Part shown: positions 1-11,540 of the stretch, piece after piece
Position numbering within the stretch: position 1 is the first letter of the stretch
How the letters are laid out: each line of letters starts with the position of its first letter
Source of the DNA: Limnanthes douglasii subsp. nivea
Taxonomy: Eukaryota > Streptophyta > Magnoliopsida > Brassicales > Limnanthaceae
DNA length: 64,000 nt
Assembly (NCBI GenBank): GCA_036936605.1
Contig: JAUPFV010000005.1
Coordinates: forward strand, 152,459,195 to 152,523,194
Direction of reading: 5' to 3'
Notes under the pieces: model-generated
Told to the model about the DNA's origin: nothing
Seen by the model: the letters and a program-made list of their open reading frames with translations, nothing else
Databases searched by the model: none
Program-made: the position numbers and the translations under genes

Positions 1-39
1 GTGCTAATAGCCGACTTACATATAAAATCCCTTTTCCAT

Positions 40-300
40 CTTAAAATGACTCGCATAATGTTCATCTTTTTGAACTCGAAAGACACTCCAAATTTTTTGG
101 ATAATAATGTTCATCTTTTTTAACTAAAAAAACACTCCAAAAAAGTTTGGACAATCATTTTAATCTTTTTGAACTTGAAAGACGTTCAAAAAAAATTGGT
201 CAATAATGTTCATCTTTTTGAAACTCATAAGACATTTGAAGAAAATGTCCATTATTTTGAACCAAGAAAAGTGTTTGATAAAGTTATCATTGCTTTAAAG
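40..300. repeat. degenerate ~50-bp minisatellite, copy A
   Basis: About five decayed copies of a unit containing TGTTCATCTTTTTGAAC followed by a purine-rich stretch recur at roughly 50-bp spacing. A related array lies at 6235-6640 next to the second antisense ORF copy. In both places it sits just beyond the C-terminal end of the antisense coiled-coil ORF, so it belongs to the retroelement. Confidence 0.7.
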
Positions 301-624
301 TTGGGTCAAATACTCTAACATAAAAAAAATTACCTAAGAAATAAGTTGATGTAAACATTTTTTAATATGAAGGATATTGTACCAAAATTGGAGTTACAAA
401 AAAATCATATTAAAAAACTATTTATCCGGGGGAGAACATGGGTAAAATATTTTCAGGTCAAACATTTTCATATGAGAGATTCTGTAATATGAAAGTAAAT
501 TTGAAAAGCAGGAATACATTAGCAAAAGTCCTTACAATACAAGGGCGGTCTTACACAATAATGTTCAAGATGTTTACGTTTACAGATGATCAACTAAACA
601 AGGATAATCAAGTTTAACAACATT

Positions 625-3485
625 ATTCGGATGCAGTATTTTCTTTACTGTCTTCTGAAGAGCCAGATGTAGAGGAAGAATTTTTTGAGTCACTGCTAGT
701 TTCCAAGTCTTCCATAGAGACACCCAACGGACGGTGTCTTTCAATAACACGATGCCAAAGGCTACCTAATTTCAAGTGAGGAATTTTCCATGCATCTCTA
801 ATACTATAGCGGACTTCATGTTAGCATATCTTTCTTCAAGGCAAGATGCAATACTGGCTGTATACGCATCCAAACTTCTCTTCTTCTCAGTTTCAAAGTT
901 CTCATTCAGAGATTCGTGGGCTTTTGATAACTTTCCAATGTATGTGACAGCCTGGGTAAAATACGACTTGGTCATTTGAAAAGAATCATAAAGACTATCA
1001 ACAATAGTGTTCCTTTTAGTGTCCTTTGTGATAAAGAGCTCTCTCTTATCTCCGAACTTTATTTTTTCCTTGGCAAGTTTAGTCTCTAAGGAAGTAATAC
1101 TAGATAAGTGATCAACGGATATCTTCTTCTCTTGAGCAAGTTCATCATCAACCTTCTTCAACTGGAGAGATACCTTTTTCTCCTTGACAAGTTCATCTTA
1201 CAAGTTGTTCACTTCATTTTTCAAGTTGGTTACCTCAGTGGTCAGTCTTTTTACTTCACCTCTTCTTTGGAGGACTTCATTTTTTCAACTATCTTTGCGA
1301 TTAGCTTTTCTTTCGAGGAGAGCGGCAACACGAAGAATTTGTTCAACTCGTTGGGAACAAAATCGTTTTCATAAACGTCGAAGTAAGCTAGGCAGGGGAG
1401 AGATGTTCACCTTCCTCAAGAATTTATTCTTTAACAACAATTTTCTTCTTTTTAAGAACAAATTCTCCTCCAGAATTCGAGTAATTTATAACGACTTTCT
1501 TTATGGGGGGTAAGCTCGGACAAGTGGTATTGTCACTCTCCCCTTCACTATCGACTACCATCTTTTGCTTGTCCTCAACAGTAAGTCTCTTTGGCCTTCT
1601 AGCCCCTGCTCTCCCAGATGGTCTTACTCCCATAATAGTTTCATTATCAGCATTCACCTGATTTTCTTCCCGTAAACTAGCCCGAGGGCTTACTCGGATA
1701 TTACCTTGTTTTTCTTGTTGGACCTCTGTTGGTCTTTACTCTTGAGTTTTATTCTGTTAATCTCCTTGGACGTTAGTCCTCTGATCTTCGTGGACATCAT
1801 TCTGCGTCTTCCTTGGTCAGTTCATTCTCGTCTTCGGGTTTCTCAACATCTTGATGACTAGGAGCCCGAGCCTGAGTGGGATGACAAACTATGTTGTCCA
1901 ATCTTGTCAAACGCTTGACAATAGCATCTTCCAAGAGGGTATCATGAGGTCGGACATGGATTGTTTCTGGCCAAGATCATATCTCTAAAGATTACTTCTT
2001 ACCAAGTTCATTGGCATGAAGCTCCGATGAAACTTATGATCTCATTTATCACCCGCCCAAATACTTAACTTCTCAAAGATTTTTTTTACAGATTTCGCAT
2101 AATCTTTAAAGGGTTTAGTAATTCCATTCATAGCTATTTAAAAGAAACACTTTAAGTTAACCAATTTTAATAGGTAAAGTATGAAGATACATACCTCGCC
2201 CATACCACTTTAGAGTTAACCGATGGGGAAGGTCTTCAGAATCTTCAAAATTGGTCTCCCATAGCCGAGAGATAAAAATAAATTGTTGCTTTCATTTTCT
2301 GTCAGCCTCTAAGAAATCTTTGATCACCTTGTATTTCCTTGCAAAACTAAGAGAATAAAATGGGTAATGAGAGTTCGTAGCTATACCTGAGATGTAGATG
2401 AGTTGCTTCATGGAAAATTTTGTCTAAAAAATCCTAGAGGCCATGATGCAGGCCATTAGTGTATATCACATGTTAGGACAAGCTTGAGAGGGGCAAAGTC
2501 CAATAAGGTTGAAGTAATCCACTAGAGCTGGATTGAGAGGCAATAAAAGGCCCCAATTCATAAGTTCGGTGTAAAGAATTAGCTCTTGATTGCAAACGGG
2601 AAATGGCATCTCTCAAACAGTGGGAAATCGAATAGTGATATTTTTTGGGATCGCTCATCAATCTCTAAGTTTTACCTCCTCGGTCGGGTGGAAATATTTG
2701 TATTTCACCTTGTAAAGGGTAAGTAGATGCTCCGCTTCAATATCGTGAAGATTATCCCCCAAAATGTCTTCTATATTCGAGGGTAGGTTTGAGTCACGTC
2801 TCTTCTTCTTCTTTTTCTTATCACTTTTCACTGAGGAAGTTTCTCCTCGTTGAGGAAGAGGGTCAGTTATAACTTCATGGGGAGGAGAAGATATCCCCTG
2901 ACTCGGCACAGATGGTACAGGGGGAAGAACCACCGTGGGGATGGATTGTAGGGGTTGCGCTTCAACCACAACCACATCATTCTTTTCCTAATCAATGTCA
3001 TACTCATCAATCAGATATTTCTCTTAGATTTCAAGGATCGATTGCAAAAATTGTTCCAAACAAGCATTCCTCAAAGAAACTTTTTGGGGGCTGACTTCGG
3101 GAGTCTTTTGAGGGGAGCCTTGAGGATTTACCTGAGGGGTTGCAGCAGAAGACAAAATTTTAAATCGGATAGACTTTGTAGGTGGGTCAGGGGATCTCTT
3201 CCTCTTAGCATGTTCTCTTTTATGTACTTCAGGGGACATTTGTTTTTTGTTACCCATGGTCAAGAAAGGAGAAGATTTACTGGTGGGTTTAGATGAAGAA
3301 GGATCAACCTTGTCACTCCTTGAACAAGCTTGACCGGGGGCCTGGGAAGCAAAGGAAATGCGTTCCCGGAGAAGGGGCCAATTATCGCGAATGTTTATCT
3401 TAAAGATGTCTACAGGTGTTGGATACCCTCTACCACCGGAAGTTCTACGCGCAACAGCTTTGTTTGAGATATTGAACACCTCCAA
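625..3485 (-). pseudogene. antisense ORF of a Tat/Ogre-like gypsy element, copy A (broken)
   Basis: Read on the minus strand from an ATG at 3485, several frames join into one decayed protein. It has a basic Ser/Pro/Lys-rich N-terminal part (3485-2740, with a run of lysines near 2810), a block around 2700-1900 resembling the PF04195 'putative gypsy type transposon' / plant-mobile-like domain (WAGDK, KYFHPTEEVKLRD), a coiled coil at 1161-772, and a Ser/Asp/Glu-rich tail ending near 625-635. Stops and frameshifts interrupt it, notably near 2970, 2660, 2470 and 1420. It lies antisense to the LTR and PPT at 4106-4775, as extra ORFs do in Tat/Ogre-type elements. Homologous copies lie at 7005-9083 (minus), 11541-12816 and 25075-27509 (plus). 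The function is unknown; the domain name is from memory of the family. Confidence 0.6.
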
Positions 3486-4105
3486 AGTTTATATCTTTCG
3501 AGATTGATAAACTTTTAAGGCATGAAAGACCGGAAAAGAATTTGGTCTGAAGATTATTCCTCTCTCTCTCTAGAACATGTGTTCCCTGCACAAGGTTAAG
3601 TATAAATAAAAGGTGTAAACTTAGAAATAAAGAGAAAGATGAGTATATATAGTGGAGCTATAGGTGTTAAAGAGCAGAAGATGAAAAGTTGGTTTCAAAT
3701 ATTTATTTGACATGTTACCACTATAAAAAACTGTTTCAAATAGTGCGCCAACATGAAGTGGTAGATACACGACACGTTGGCCAGAAGTGACTTCATTACC
3801 TAAGTTATTTCTGACATCATAACGTCTAGGCAAAGACACGCGAAGTTTAAAGAAATGATGGCTTAGGCGAGGTCATCATGACCAGCGGTGAGGTCATAAA
3901 TTCGAACAAGTCACATACCATAAAAGCCGAGGGGTTTGCCAAAAACAATTTATTTATGGAACACAAATAACGAAGTCGTTCGATCAGAGCATGAGGTACG
4001 AAAAATCAGAGGAGATGTACAGAAAGTCATACAAAGAAGTTTGGATGTCATAAAGTCCGATAAATTTGGCATTCATCAGTCAGTCCTCATTTAGATATCT
4101 TCACA
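3486..4105. promoter_or_regulatory. spacer upstream of antisense ORF A, with a minus-strand TATA-like box
   Basis: No ORF of note. A minus-strand TATA-like sequence (GTATATATAG on plus, about 3643-3652) lies about 160 bases upstream of the antisense ORF start at 3485, which would suit a promoter firing antisense to the element. This is inference from position and motif only. Confidence 0.35.
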
Positions 4106-4121
4106 AGGACTGGGGGGCTAC
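4106..4121 (+). other. polypurine tract of a gypsy element
   Basis: AAGGACTGGGGGGCTAC immediately precedes the LTR start TGACAAG. The same motif, reverse-complemented, borders the left LTR of the gene-capturing element at 33731, so the two belong to related lineages. Confidence 0.7.
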
Positions 4122-4775
4122 TGACAAGAGAAGGAAAATATAAATAATAACAAGGTTTATTACGTTAAATATAAATACTAAATTCATGTATTTAGTGTGT
4201 AAGAACTAAATTAAAGCAAACAACAGAGATAGATGGGCTAAATGATATACCCTTAGAACTTGTCTGTAAAGAGTAAATGAATGGGGTGAGAAGTCCACTT
4301 TAACAGTGGTAACCATGTAATTTTATTATTCACCTTATGTAATATATAAATGGCATTCCCTTTTGGGGAAATGGGCCAATGATTAGCCAATTATTTCTAC
4401 ATTTATTCATTTTGTCTCTTTCTCTATCTACAAAATATCGATTCACTTATTAGAAGTATCTTATACGAACATTTCTTACACAGACATCCTCGTACGAACA
4501 TTTTCGCATCTAAACTAACCTAATAATTATTTGAGTTCATCACACTTAAATAGTGGTAAATATGTAATTTCATAGTTTGCCTCATGTACTATATAAAGGA
4601 CATTCTATTTTTGGGAAATGGTCCAATGATTGCTACATTTTTCCTTTTGTCTCTTTCTCTCTCTAATCACTTTGTTTCTCTTTCTAAAAGTACCTCATAC
4701 GAACATTTCTTTGACATACACTTCTATACGAACGTATTCTTAGCAGGATTAATAACTAAGAAATAACTGAATTCA
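4122..4775 (+). mobile_element. Ty3/gypsy LTR (about 654 bp) with duplicated promoter block
   Basis: Starts TG after a polypurine tract and ends CA two bases before a decayed primer-binding site. It contains two imperfect tandem copies of a ~245-bp block (about 4293-4542 and 4543-4770). Each has its own TATA-like box (TAATATATAAATGG near 4339; TACTATATAAAGGAC near 4586) and downstream CATACGAACATTTC motifs, so core promoter and R region are duplicated. Because PPT lies on the left and PBS on the right, the LTR is at once the 3' LTR of copy A and the 5' LTR of the element to its right. Confidence 0.7.
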
Positions 4776-4776
4776 T

Positions 4777-4794
4777 TTGTGTTGTCTGTAGGAA
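4777..4794 (+). other. decayed primer-binding site
   Basis: TTGTGTTGTCTGTAGGAA aligns with the plant gypsy PBS form TGGCGCCGTCTGTGGGAA, differing mostly by C-to-T or G-to-A changes as expected of methylated DNA decay. It lies two bases after the LTR end. Confidence 0.55.
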
Positions 4795-4799
4795 CGCGA

Positions 4800-6170
4800 G
4801 TGGTGCCCAGAATTGTCGTTCCAAAACCATGAAATTAATTATAAAATATCGTAAGAGAAATAAAGACTGAAATTTTTGGAGAGCTAGAGGATGATCCAAA
4901 AAACCATGCGATCAGAGACTCATCTAGAGATCTTATGATTGAGGACAAGTAACAATTGAAGGAAACAATAATAGTCAATATGTTGAAGAGCTACTCGAAG
5001 AATCTGTCCTTGTAGCAAGGTGGATTGAATTATTTGAAGATACAGAGAGGCTGAATACTGAAAAGGAAGCAATAATCAGTTCGTGAAGAATTAGGTCAGG
5101 AGTCCGACGAGAAAGCAGACTAAGACCAAAATGTTTCTTAGTGCGAAGAGACGCATCAGAGAAAAAATCGTCGTTATTCCAAAAGACGGGCAATATCTGG
5201 ACAACACTATGAATCAACATAATCTAGTGACTATACGTCTTTTAGCTTAGATGAATCTCTGTCGTCGGACACAGATACTCAATAAAAACAAGTCACAGAC
5301 AAAAAGATTCGAGGAGGCACGAAGGTTCTCATCGAGCTGCTCGAAGAACTAAGGGTTCGAGGAAGGAGAAGCGTGATCATGGAAATAAAAAGTTGTATTT
5401 CAAAGAGCCCGATAAAGTGGTAACTGTAACTGGACAAGAACATATAGATCCTCGAAAGAAAATATATTTCTGGAAACTATAACCAGGATTACCGTGTGAG
5501 TAATCAATTTACGTTCCCATCCGAGGATGGATTGTATGCGACCGCGAATGAAGGTCTGAGGTGAGTGCGTATAAAATGGGACACAATTAGAGATCATCGC
5601 CACTCTCCCTGGAAATTTTGTATGGTCATCTTCCGAATTGGTTTGATATCTCTAAACTGGAAAAATTTGAAGGAACACAAGATCCAGATAGCCACATCGA
5701 ACAGTTCAAAATTTCATGATCAATTATGACGATGATGATAAACTATTATGTAGGGATTTCTCTCAAACTTTCAAGAATGTTGCATAAAAATGGTATAATC
5801 GTTTACGTCAAGGGTGTATCAAGAATTTTGACATGTTCTGCAACATGTTCCGCCGATATTTTGTAGGAAGCAAAAAGTTCCGAGCAAACGGGGATACTAT
5901 AATCTGGGGGACAGTCTCAAAGAATATACGAAGTGTTTCATCCGAGTCAAAACAGACATGGAATTCTACAAGGACAAATTGGATTCGGCTTCCTTCCAAA
6001 TGGGTTTGCTTCCTGGGGTAATGAAGAATAATGCAGCAGAAACGCAGGCTATGACGTTCTGGATCGGATAAAAAAACAAATTTTGGTAGAAGACACAAGG
6101 CATCAGAATTAGAGTATATGTCATAGTTTTATCGGTTTCATACTATTTCCTACCCTGGTGGCACTGTAAG
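4800..6170 (+). pseudogene. gypsy gag relic
   Basis: The best conserved stretch, about 5637-5720, reads FDISKLEKFEGTQDPDSHIE, matching the gag core seen on the minus strand at 29724-29918 and 57865-58257. Reading frame is lost by stops and frameshifts throughout. The preceding 800 bases correspond to the gag N-terminal region, with no long ORF. No PR, RT or integrase follows; at about 6181 the sequence passes straight into copy B of the antisense ORF region, so pol has been deleted from this element. Confidence 0.6.
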
Positions 6171-6234
6171 GTTTTAATGAGGTACCCTAATAACCGACTT
6201 ATATAGATATATAAATTTTTTTTGCCATCTTAAA

Positions 6235-6640
6235 ATGATCTTTATATTGTTCATATTTTTGAACGTAAAAAACCATCCAAAGAATGTTGGATGATAGTGT
6301 TCATCTTTTTTAACATAAAATACCATCCAAATAATGTTGGATGATAATGTTCATCTTTTTTAACATAAAAGACCTTCCAAAACATGTTGGATGATAGTGT
6401 TCATCATTTTGAACCCAAAAATAAGAAAAACAAGAGAGAGATTATATTTTTGGACGATAATGTTCATTAATTTGAGTTTGAAGGGCCATCCAACAATTGT
6501 TGGAGTGCAATGTTCATTATTTTGAACTAGGAAAGCCCTCTGATGAAGGACAAGGAATAATATTCACCCAACAGATGGCAGACCATAATGCTCATCTTTT
6601 TGAGTTAGAAGGGTCAACCAACAAATGTTGGCCAACAATT
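6235..6640. repeat. degenerate ~50-60-bp minisatellite, copy B
   Basis: About seven copies of a unit with TGTTCATCTTTTTTAACAT and CCATCCAA...TGTTGGATGATA. It is homologous to the array at 40-300. Confidence 0.75.
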
Positions 6641-7004
6641 TACTTTGTCATATGAAAAACTTTGGAATAAGAACATTAGTATTTTTTAGCTAAAACATTC
6701 TTTCATATGAAAAGGTTTGGTTTACAGCATGAGTTCATTACAAATCGATAGAGGATGTTCCCATGAATATTTTAGAGTAATGAGGTAAAATTATCAAGTT
6801 ATAGAGAATAAAACATAACCAAAATATTTTTTCATTTAGAACTTTCACAAAACAAAAAATTGTACGAAGTAAAAGTTTTTGAGTAGGTCCGACTAAAGGG
6901 TCCCAAAAGATGGTTAATAAGAAAAGGTTACACAAAAAGATAAATTTTAAACACAAGAAGTAATAAACACTAATTTTGTTTACAAGTAGCATCCCCCTTA
7001 CTAT

Positions 7005-9083
7005 CTTATAAGGAGTCAGAGTCAGAAGAAGAACTTTCCGAGTCACTGCTAGTCACTAAATATTACAAATAAAAGCCTATTAGACGATGTATTTCTATAA
7101 CACGTTACCAAAGTCTTCCCAACTTCAAGTTAGGAAAGCGTTCATGCATTTCTAAATCCAATCTGATTTAATGTTGGCATCTCTTTTATCGAGGAGAGAA
7201 ACGCAGTCGGCAGCATACACATCTATGCATTTCTTCTTCTCAGCTTCAAAGTTCTTCTTCAAGGTCTCATTCTCTATCGTAAGTCTTTCAATGTCCTTAA
7301 AAACATTCTCAAAATATTTTTGAGTCGTTTCACAAGAATCAAAGAGACCGTCGACAAGGGTGTTTCGTTCGATATCCATAGTGATAAAACACTTCATATC
7401 ATCGTCGTTCTTCTCTTTCTCTTCAGAAAGTTTAGTTTCCAAAGAGGTGGTCTTTTCAGACGCTCAGTAGACACCTCTTTCTCGTGAACAAGCTCATCTT
7501 CTACCTTATTCAATTCGGTTTCCTTTGATCTTCAACTGTCTTCTTTAAACGGGAAAGTTAATCTTTCAATTTTTTCACCTCAAATGTCAAATTTTTCACC
7601 TCGGTTCTCATTTGAATGACTTCGTTCTTATAACGATCTTTGCGGTTGGCCTTTCTTTCAAGTAGAGCAGCGACACGAAGCAACCAGTTAAGTTCATTTG
7701 CAACAAAGTCATTTTCATAGACATCAAAATAACCCGAGACATGGGAGAGATTTACGCCTTCCCCATCAATTTCTTTTTTATTCCTTTGACCAATAACTTG
7801 TTTACTTTAAATAGAATCCCCACCAGAGTCCGAGTCGACAATGAAAACTCTCTTCACAGAGGGAAAACTTGGACCAGTTGTGTTGTCATCGTCTTCCTCA
7901 CTATCAATAATTTTATTCTGTTTTTATTGAGAATAAAATCTCTTTGGCCTCACAACACCTTCCCTCCCATCCGGTTTCACCTCGACCACAACTTCATAAT
8001 TAGCATCTACTTGGTTTCTTCCCAGGAATTAGCTCGATGTCCTCCCCGAACATCAACTTTTTGGTCTTCCCGAATCTAAACTGGTTGTTTTTCTTAGACC
8101 TTAGTCTGTTATTCCTCGTGCACTTTAGTTTTTTTGTTTTTTGCGGACATCATCCTCCGAGCCAGCATCATCCTCAGACTCTTTGTCCTCACCATCATAT
8201 TTCTCAACATCTTTAATGACTGGGAGTCATGGCTCTAGTGAGAAGATAGACAATATTTTCTAAGCCTTATAAACATTTGAGAACACCATCCTCCGGGGGG
8301 GGGGGTATCATGAACTCTTTCAAGGATTTCTTCTGACCTGGACCATACCTCAAAAGATGCCTTCTAACCAAATTTGAGTGTGTGAAGCATCTATGAAATT
8401 TATAGCTCCAATTGGCACCTGCCCAGATGTTTAACTTCTCAAAGACGTCCTTTGCGGATTTAGCATAGTCCGTGAAGGGTTTGGCAATCCCTTTCATAGT
8501 TGTTCAAAAGAAAATATCGTAGTTAACTAATTCAAACAAGTAAAACAAAATAAAGTATAGAAACAAGTACTTCGTCTGATCTACTCCAAAGTCAGTCGAT
8601 AGGGCATCTCCTCGGAACTTTCAAAACCGGTCTCCCAAAGCCCGAAAATAAAAATGAATTGTTGTTTCCATTTCTTGTCACCCTTTAAGAAATATTTTAC
8701 CACCTTATACTACTTTGAAAGCCCTAGGAAGTAGAAGGGATAGTGAGAATTCTTGGTGACACCTGAAATTGAGACGAGTTGTTCTATTGAGAATTCGGCC
8801 TCGAAGATTTTGGAGGACATGATGCAGGCCATAAGTGTATACCACATATTGGGACCAGCTTGAGATAGAAAACGTTCGATCAGGTTGAAATAATCCACCA
8901 AAGCAGGATCAAGGGGCAGGCGAAGACCCTAGTTCATGAGTTCCGTATAGAGAACCAACTCATGGTCACGAACGAATAATGGTGTCTTTCCAACCGTTGG
9001 GAACCGAATTGTGACATTTTCGAAGATCTCCCAACGATCCCTTAGCTTCACCTCCTTAGTTAGGTGAAAGTATTTGTACTTTA
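7005..9083 (-). pseudogene. antisense ORF of a Tat/Ogre-like gypsy element, copy B (broken, 5' cut)
   Basis: Minus-strand pieces follow the same order as copy A: a PF04195-like block (about 9083-8710, including KYFHLTKEVKLRDRWEIF and GPNMWYTLMACIMSSKIF), then FEKLNIWAGANWSYKFHR (8497-8267), a coiled coil (7442-7152), and a Ser/Asp-rich tail ending near 7005. The N-terminal basic region is missing because a different gypsy LTR starts at 9084 inside it. An 11-G run at 8295-8305 falls in a proline stretch and is a likely indel hotspot. Not expected to be functional. Confidence 0.6.
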
Positions 9084-9675
9084 TGATAAGGGGGGATTCC
9101 TCCAAGAAAGTATGAGCACGAGCAGGAGGACCACAAATTTGGATTAAGGAAAGCACTGAAGAAAAACACGAGCTCTACAGCGTTGACCAGGCTCAAAGGC
9201 AGATCAAGCTCGGAGGCAGATCGAGATCGAAGACATTAGAGGAGACGAGTTGAACGACCGGGATTAAGGATGCGATGAACATATGATCAAGAATGAGTGC
9301 AAACTCAAAGAAGATAAGTTGACCACGTGATCAGTGAGCTCGAGCTCTGCAAACCAGAACAGATCTGATCGCGCTTAAGGAATGGCCCAGTTCGATTTAA
9401 AGTGCAGATCAGACAAGACGTTTCCTTATTTATTGTGTAACGCACGTTTTGACTCTTAAGTCAAACCGTTTTAAGTACTTATTCCGAAATGATAAGAATA
9501 GTGACGTTAGTGAGTTAGTGGAGCATTAAGTGTAAACATGTGTAACTGCCCACTAACTCACAACATTATAAATAGGAAGGACCTATATATGAATAAGAGG
9601 ATCATTTTTTCCTTATTTTTTCTTGACTGAAACCCTAAAGACTTAATCGTGGTAAAACTTGTTATTCCCGTAACA
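9084..9675 (+). mobile_element. Ty3/gypsy 5' LTR (about 592 bp)
   Basis: Begins TGATAAGGGGGG where homology to antisense ORF copy A stops, and ends CCCGTAACA just before a primer-binding site. A TATA box (ATTATAAATAGG, about 9564) lies near its 3' end. No second LTR was found in the window, so the element is truncated. Confidence 0.65.
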
Positions 9676-9679
9676 AATT

Positions 9680-9696
9680 TGGCGCCATCTGTGGGA
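9680..9696 (+). other. primer-binding site
   Basis: TGGCGCCATCTGTGGGA follows the LTR end after four bases. It is a near-exact form of the PBS found in many plant Ty3/gypsy elements and in the element at 33326-39659. Confidence 0.8.
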
Positions 9697-9714
9697 ATTT
9701 CCTAACCAATCACC

Positions 9715-10860
9715 ATGGTAGTCACAAGGTCAGGAATCGAGAGAGACAATCAGGAAGCTAGCGAAGCAACAATACACCGGAGGGGAGCGATGAATCAACC
9801 AACAGGGCAAGGTGTCCTATATTCCGGTCCTGTAGCTCCTCAAGGGGGTAATCCCATGGCGCCCCGAGGGTCAGTGGTGACAGAGGATCCACCGATCCAA
9901 CCCACATTCGTTCCCCGGGCAGAGGTGCATCTCCATCAGCTGGCAGATGCAGGAGGAGTTCGCCAAACTGTGGAAGCCATCCCAGCAAATGATTTGGTGG
10001 TCCTCCAACTAGAGCTGAGAATCCAGAATCTCCAGGAGGAACAAGTGAAAATAGCATTTGAACAAGATATAATGGAGCAAGCCATGCACGCCACTATGGC
10101 AGGAATGAATAACGTTATTCATGCCCTCACCGCTCAGATCAAGGGAACGAGAACGGTACATCAACCGTTCGGGCCGGAGGCAAGTAAATTTAACAGACTG
10201 GATCGATTGTCCAAGCGAGATGACAAAGAGGAAGGTAGGTGAAGGCAAAAGCGGGGATAAGAATCGTAGCAAGGGTCCGCGGGATCGGGAAAATAAAGAT
10301 CTCTGTTACAATCAGGTCCGCCCAAGATTGTCTGCCTATATAATAAAGGAATCACCATTCTCTGAGAAATTCTCGAAGCTTATCTCCCGAGGAAGTTTGA
10401 TCCATTCAGGATGGAATCGTATGATGGAACGGGAGATCCACAGAGGAATTTAGAGTAGTTTAGAAACATGGTGATGGCCTTCAACCTCGACGATGGAATG
10501 TTGTGTCGAGCACTGTCAATGACCCTCAAAGTTAATGCCATGGATTGGTTCAGCAGCTTTCCAAAAGGATGCATCTGTGACTTTACAAGACTGTGGAAGG
10601 CGTTCAGGGAAAGTTTTATTGGCAACAAAGAGCTCAAGCGCGAGCGGGATTGAATTATGGACCTTTAACCAGCGACGAGGTGAGTCCTTTAAGAGTTATG
10701 TTATGAGATTTGTTCATGCTATGAATGTTTTACCAGATTTGGCCTAAAACATGGTGGTAGCCTCCCTGAAACGAGGGCATGACCGAAAGGGCGAGTTGTA
10801 TGCATATCTCATCAAGTTCCCAACTGAGAACATGAGGAATATTAACCAGGTATCGCATAT
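9715..10860 (+). pseudogene. gypsy gag, broken in at least three places
   Basis: ATG at 9715, 40 bases after the LTR end, opens MVVTRSG..., a typical start for gag of this lineage. The first frame ends with a stop at 10240. The gag core continues at about 10385-10650 (PRKFDPFRMESYDGTGDPQR; LCRALSMTLKVNAMDWFSSF), then shifts frame near 10650 (FNQRRGESFKSYVMRFVHAM) and stops again at 10745. These stretches match the Retrotrans_gag family. The homology runs out at about 10850. No protease or RT follows. Confidence 0.7.
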
Positions 10861-11114
10861 AGTTGGTGTATGGAGTCACATGTCTTTAATAACTCATGTC
10901 TCATATTTCAAACTTCCTCAGTCTCGCCTAAGGTATTTAAACATTGCTTAATATCACCTATTGTATAACTTATCATCCACTTGTCATTTGGTAGATTATT
11001 GACGCTTGGATTTATAAGACACTTAAAAAAAAGTATCAAGTACCATATGAAGGCTTCAATATGATATTATCAAATAGATGTCATGTGATACAACTTTATG
11101 GTCATACAACGATA
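10861..11114. other. AT-rich spacer, no gene seen
   Basis: Target DNA of the element inserted at 11115; sequence of the same character resumes at 14653. I see nothing coding. Confidence 0.5.
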
Positions 11115-11540
11115 ATTATTGGTGTCGTTTATTTTTGTCTGAGGATAATCTCGTAAAGTGTTTAAAAGGTGTTTTGGATATTTTGTGGTGTTTTATGTTT
11201 AGAGTGGTGAGTAGAGAGATAATTAAGTTGTCTACTAGTAATAAATTCTGATTACCCTCATTAATTAAAGTGGTTGAGATATTTATACTTAATTACTGAC
11301 CCATGGGCTTATTGGGTTGGGTCATGAAGTCGGGTCAAGTTTAAGGACCCATTAGTAATCTGGTTTGAAGTGATTAGCATCTAGCTTAGTCAATATTTAA
11401 TACATTTGTCATGTTCGGAATTTCATTATAGTGGTTTGGTCCGAATCGCCCTTCGGATTTAGTCAAGGCACAGTAGCTCAAATATCTGAACTCATCAGTA
11501 GCCCCTTTAGGTCTTGCAAAGGATCTTTGGATGTGATCCT

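Noticed and set aside
8295..8305. Run of 11 G
   Set aside because: Simple homopolymer inside a decayed proline-coding stretch; a likely sequencing or replication indel, no sign of a functional G-quadruplex.
9758..10358. Minus-strand ORFs opposite the gag gene
   Set aside because: Shadows of the plus-strand gag reading frame; the plus-strand protein has the recognisable start and gag core.
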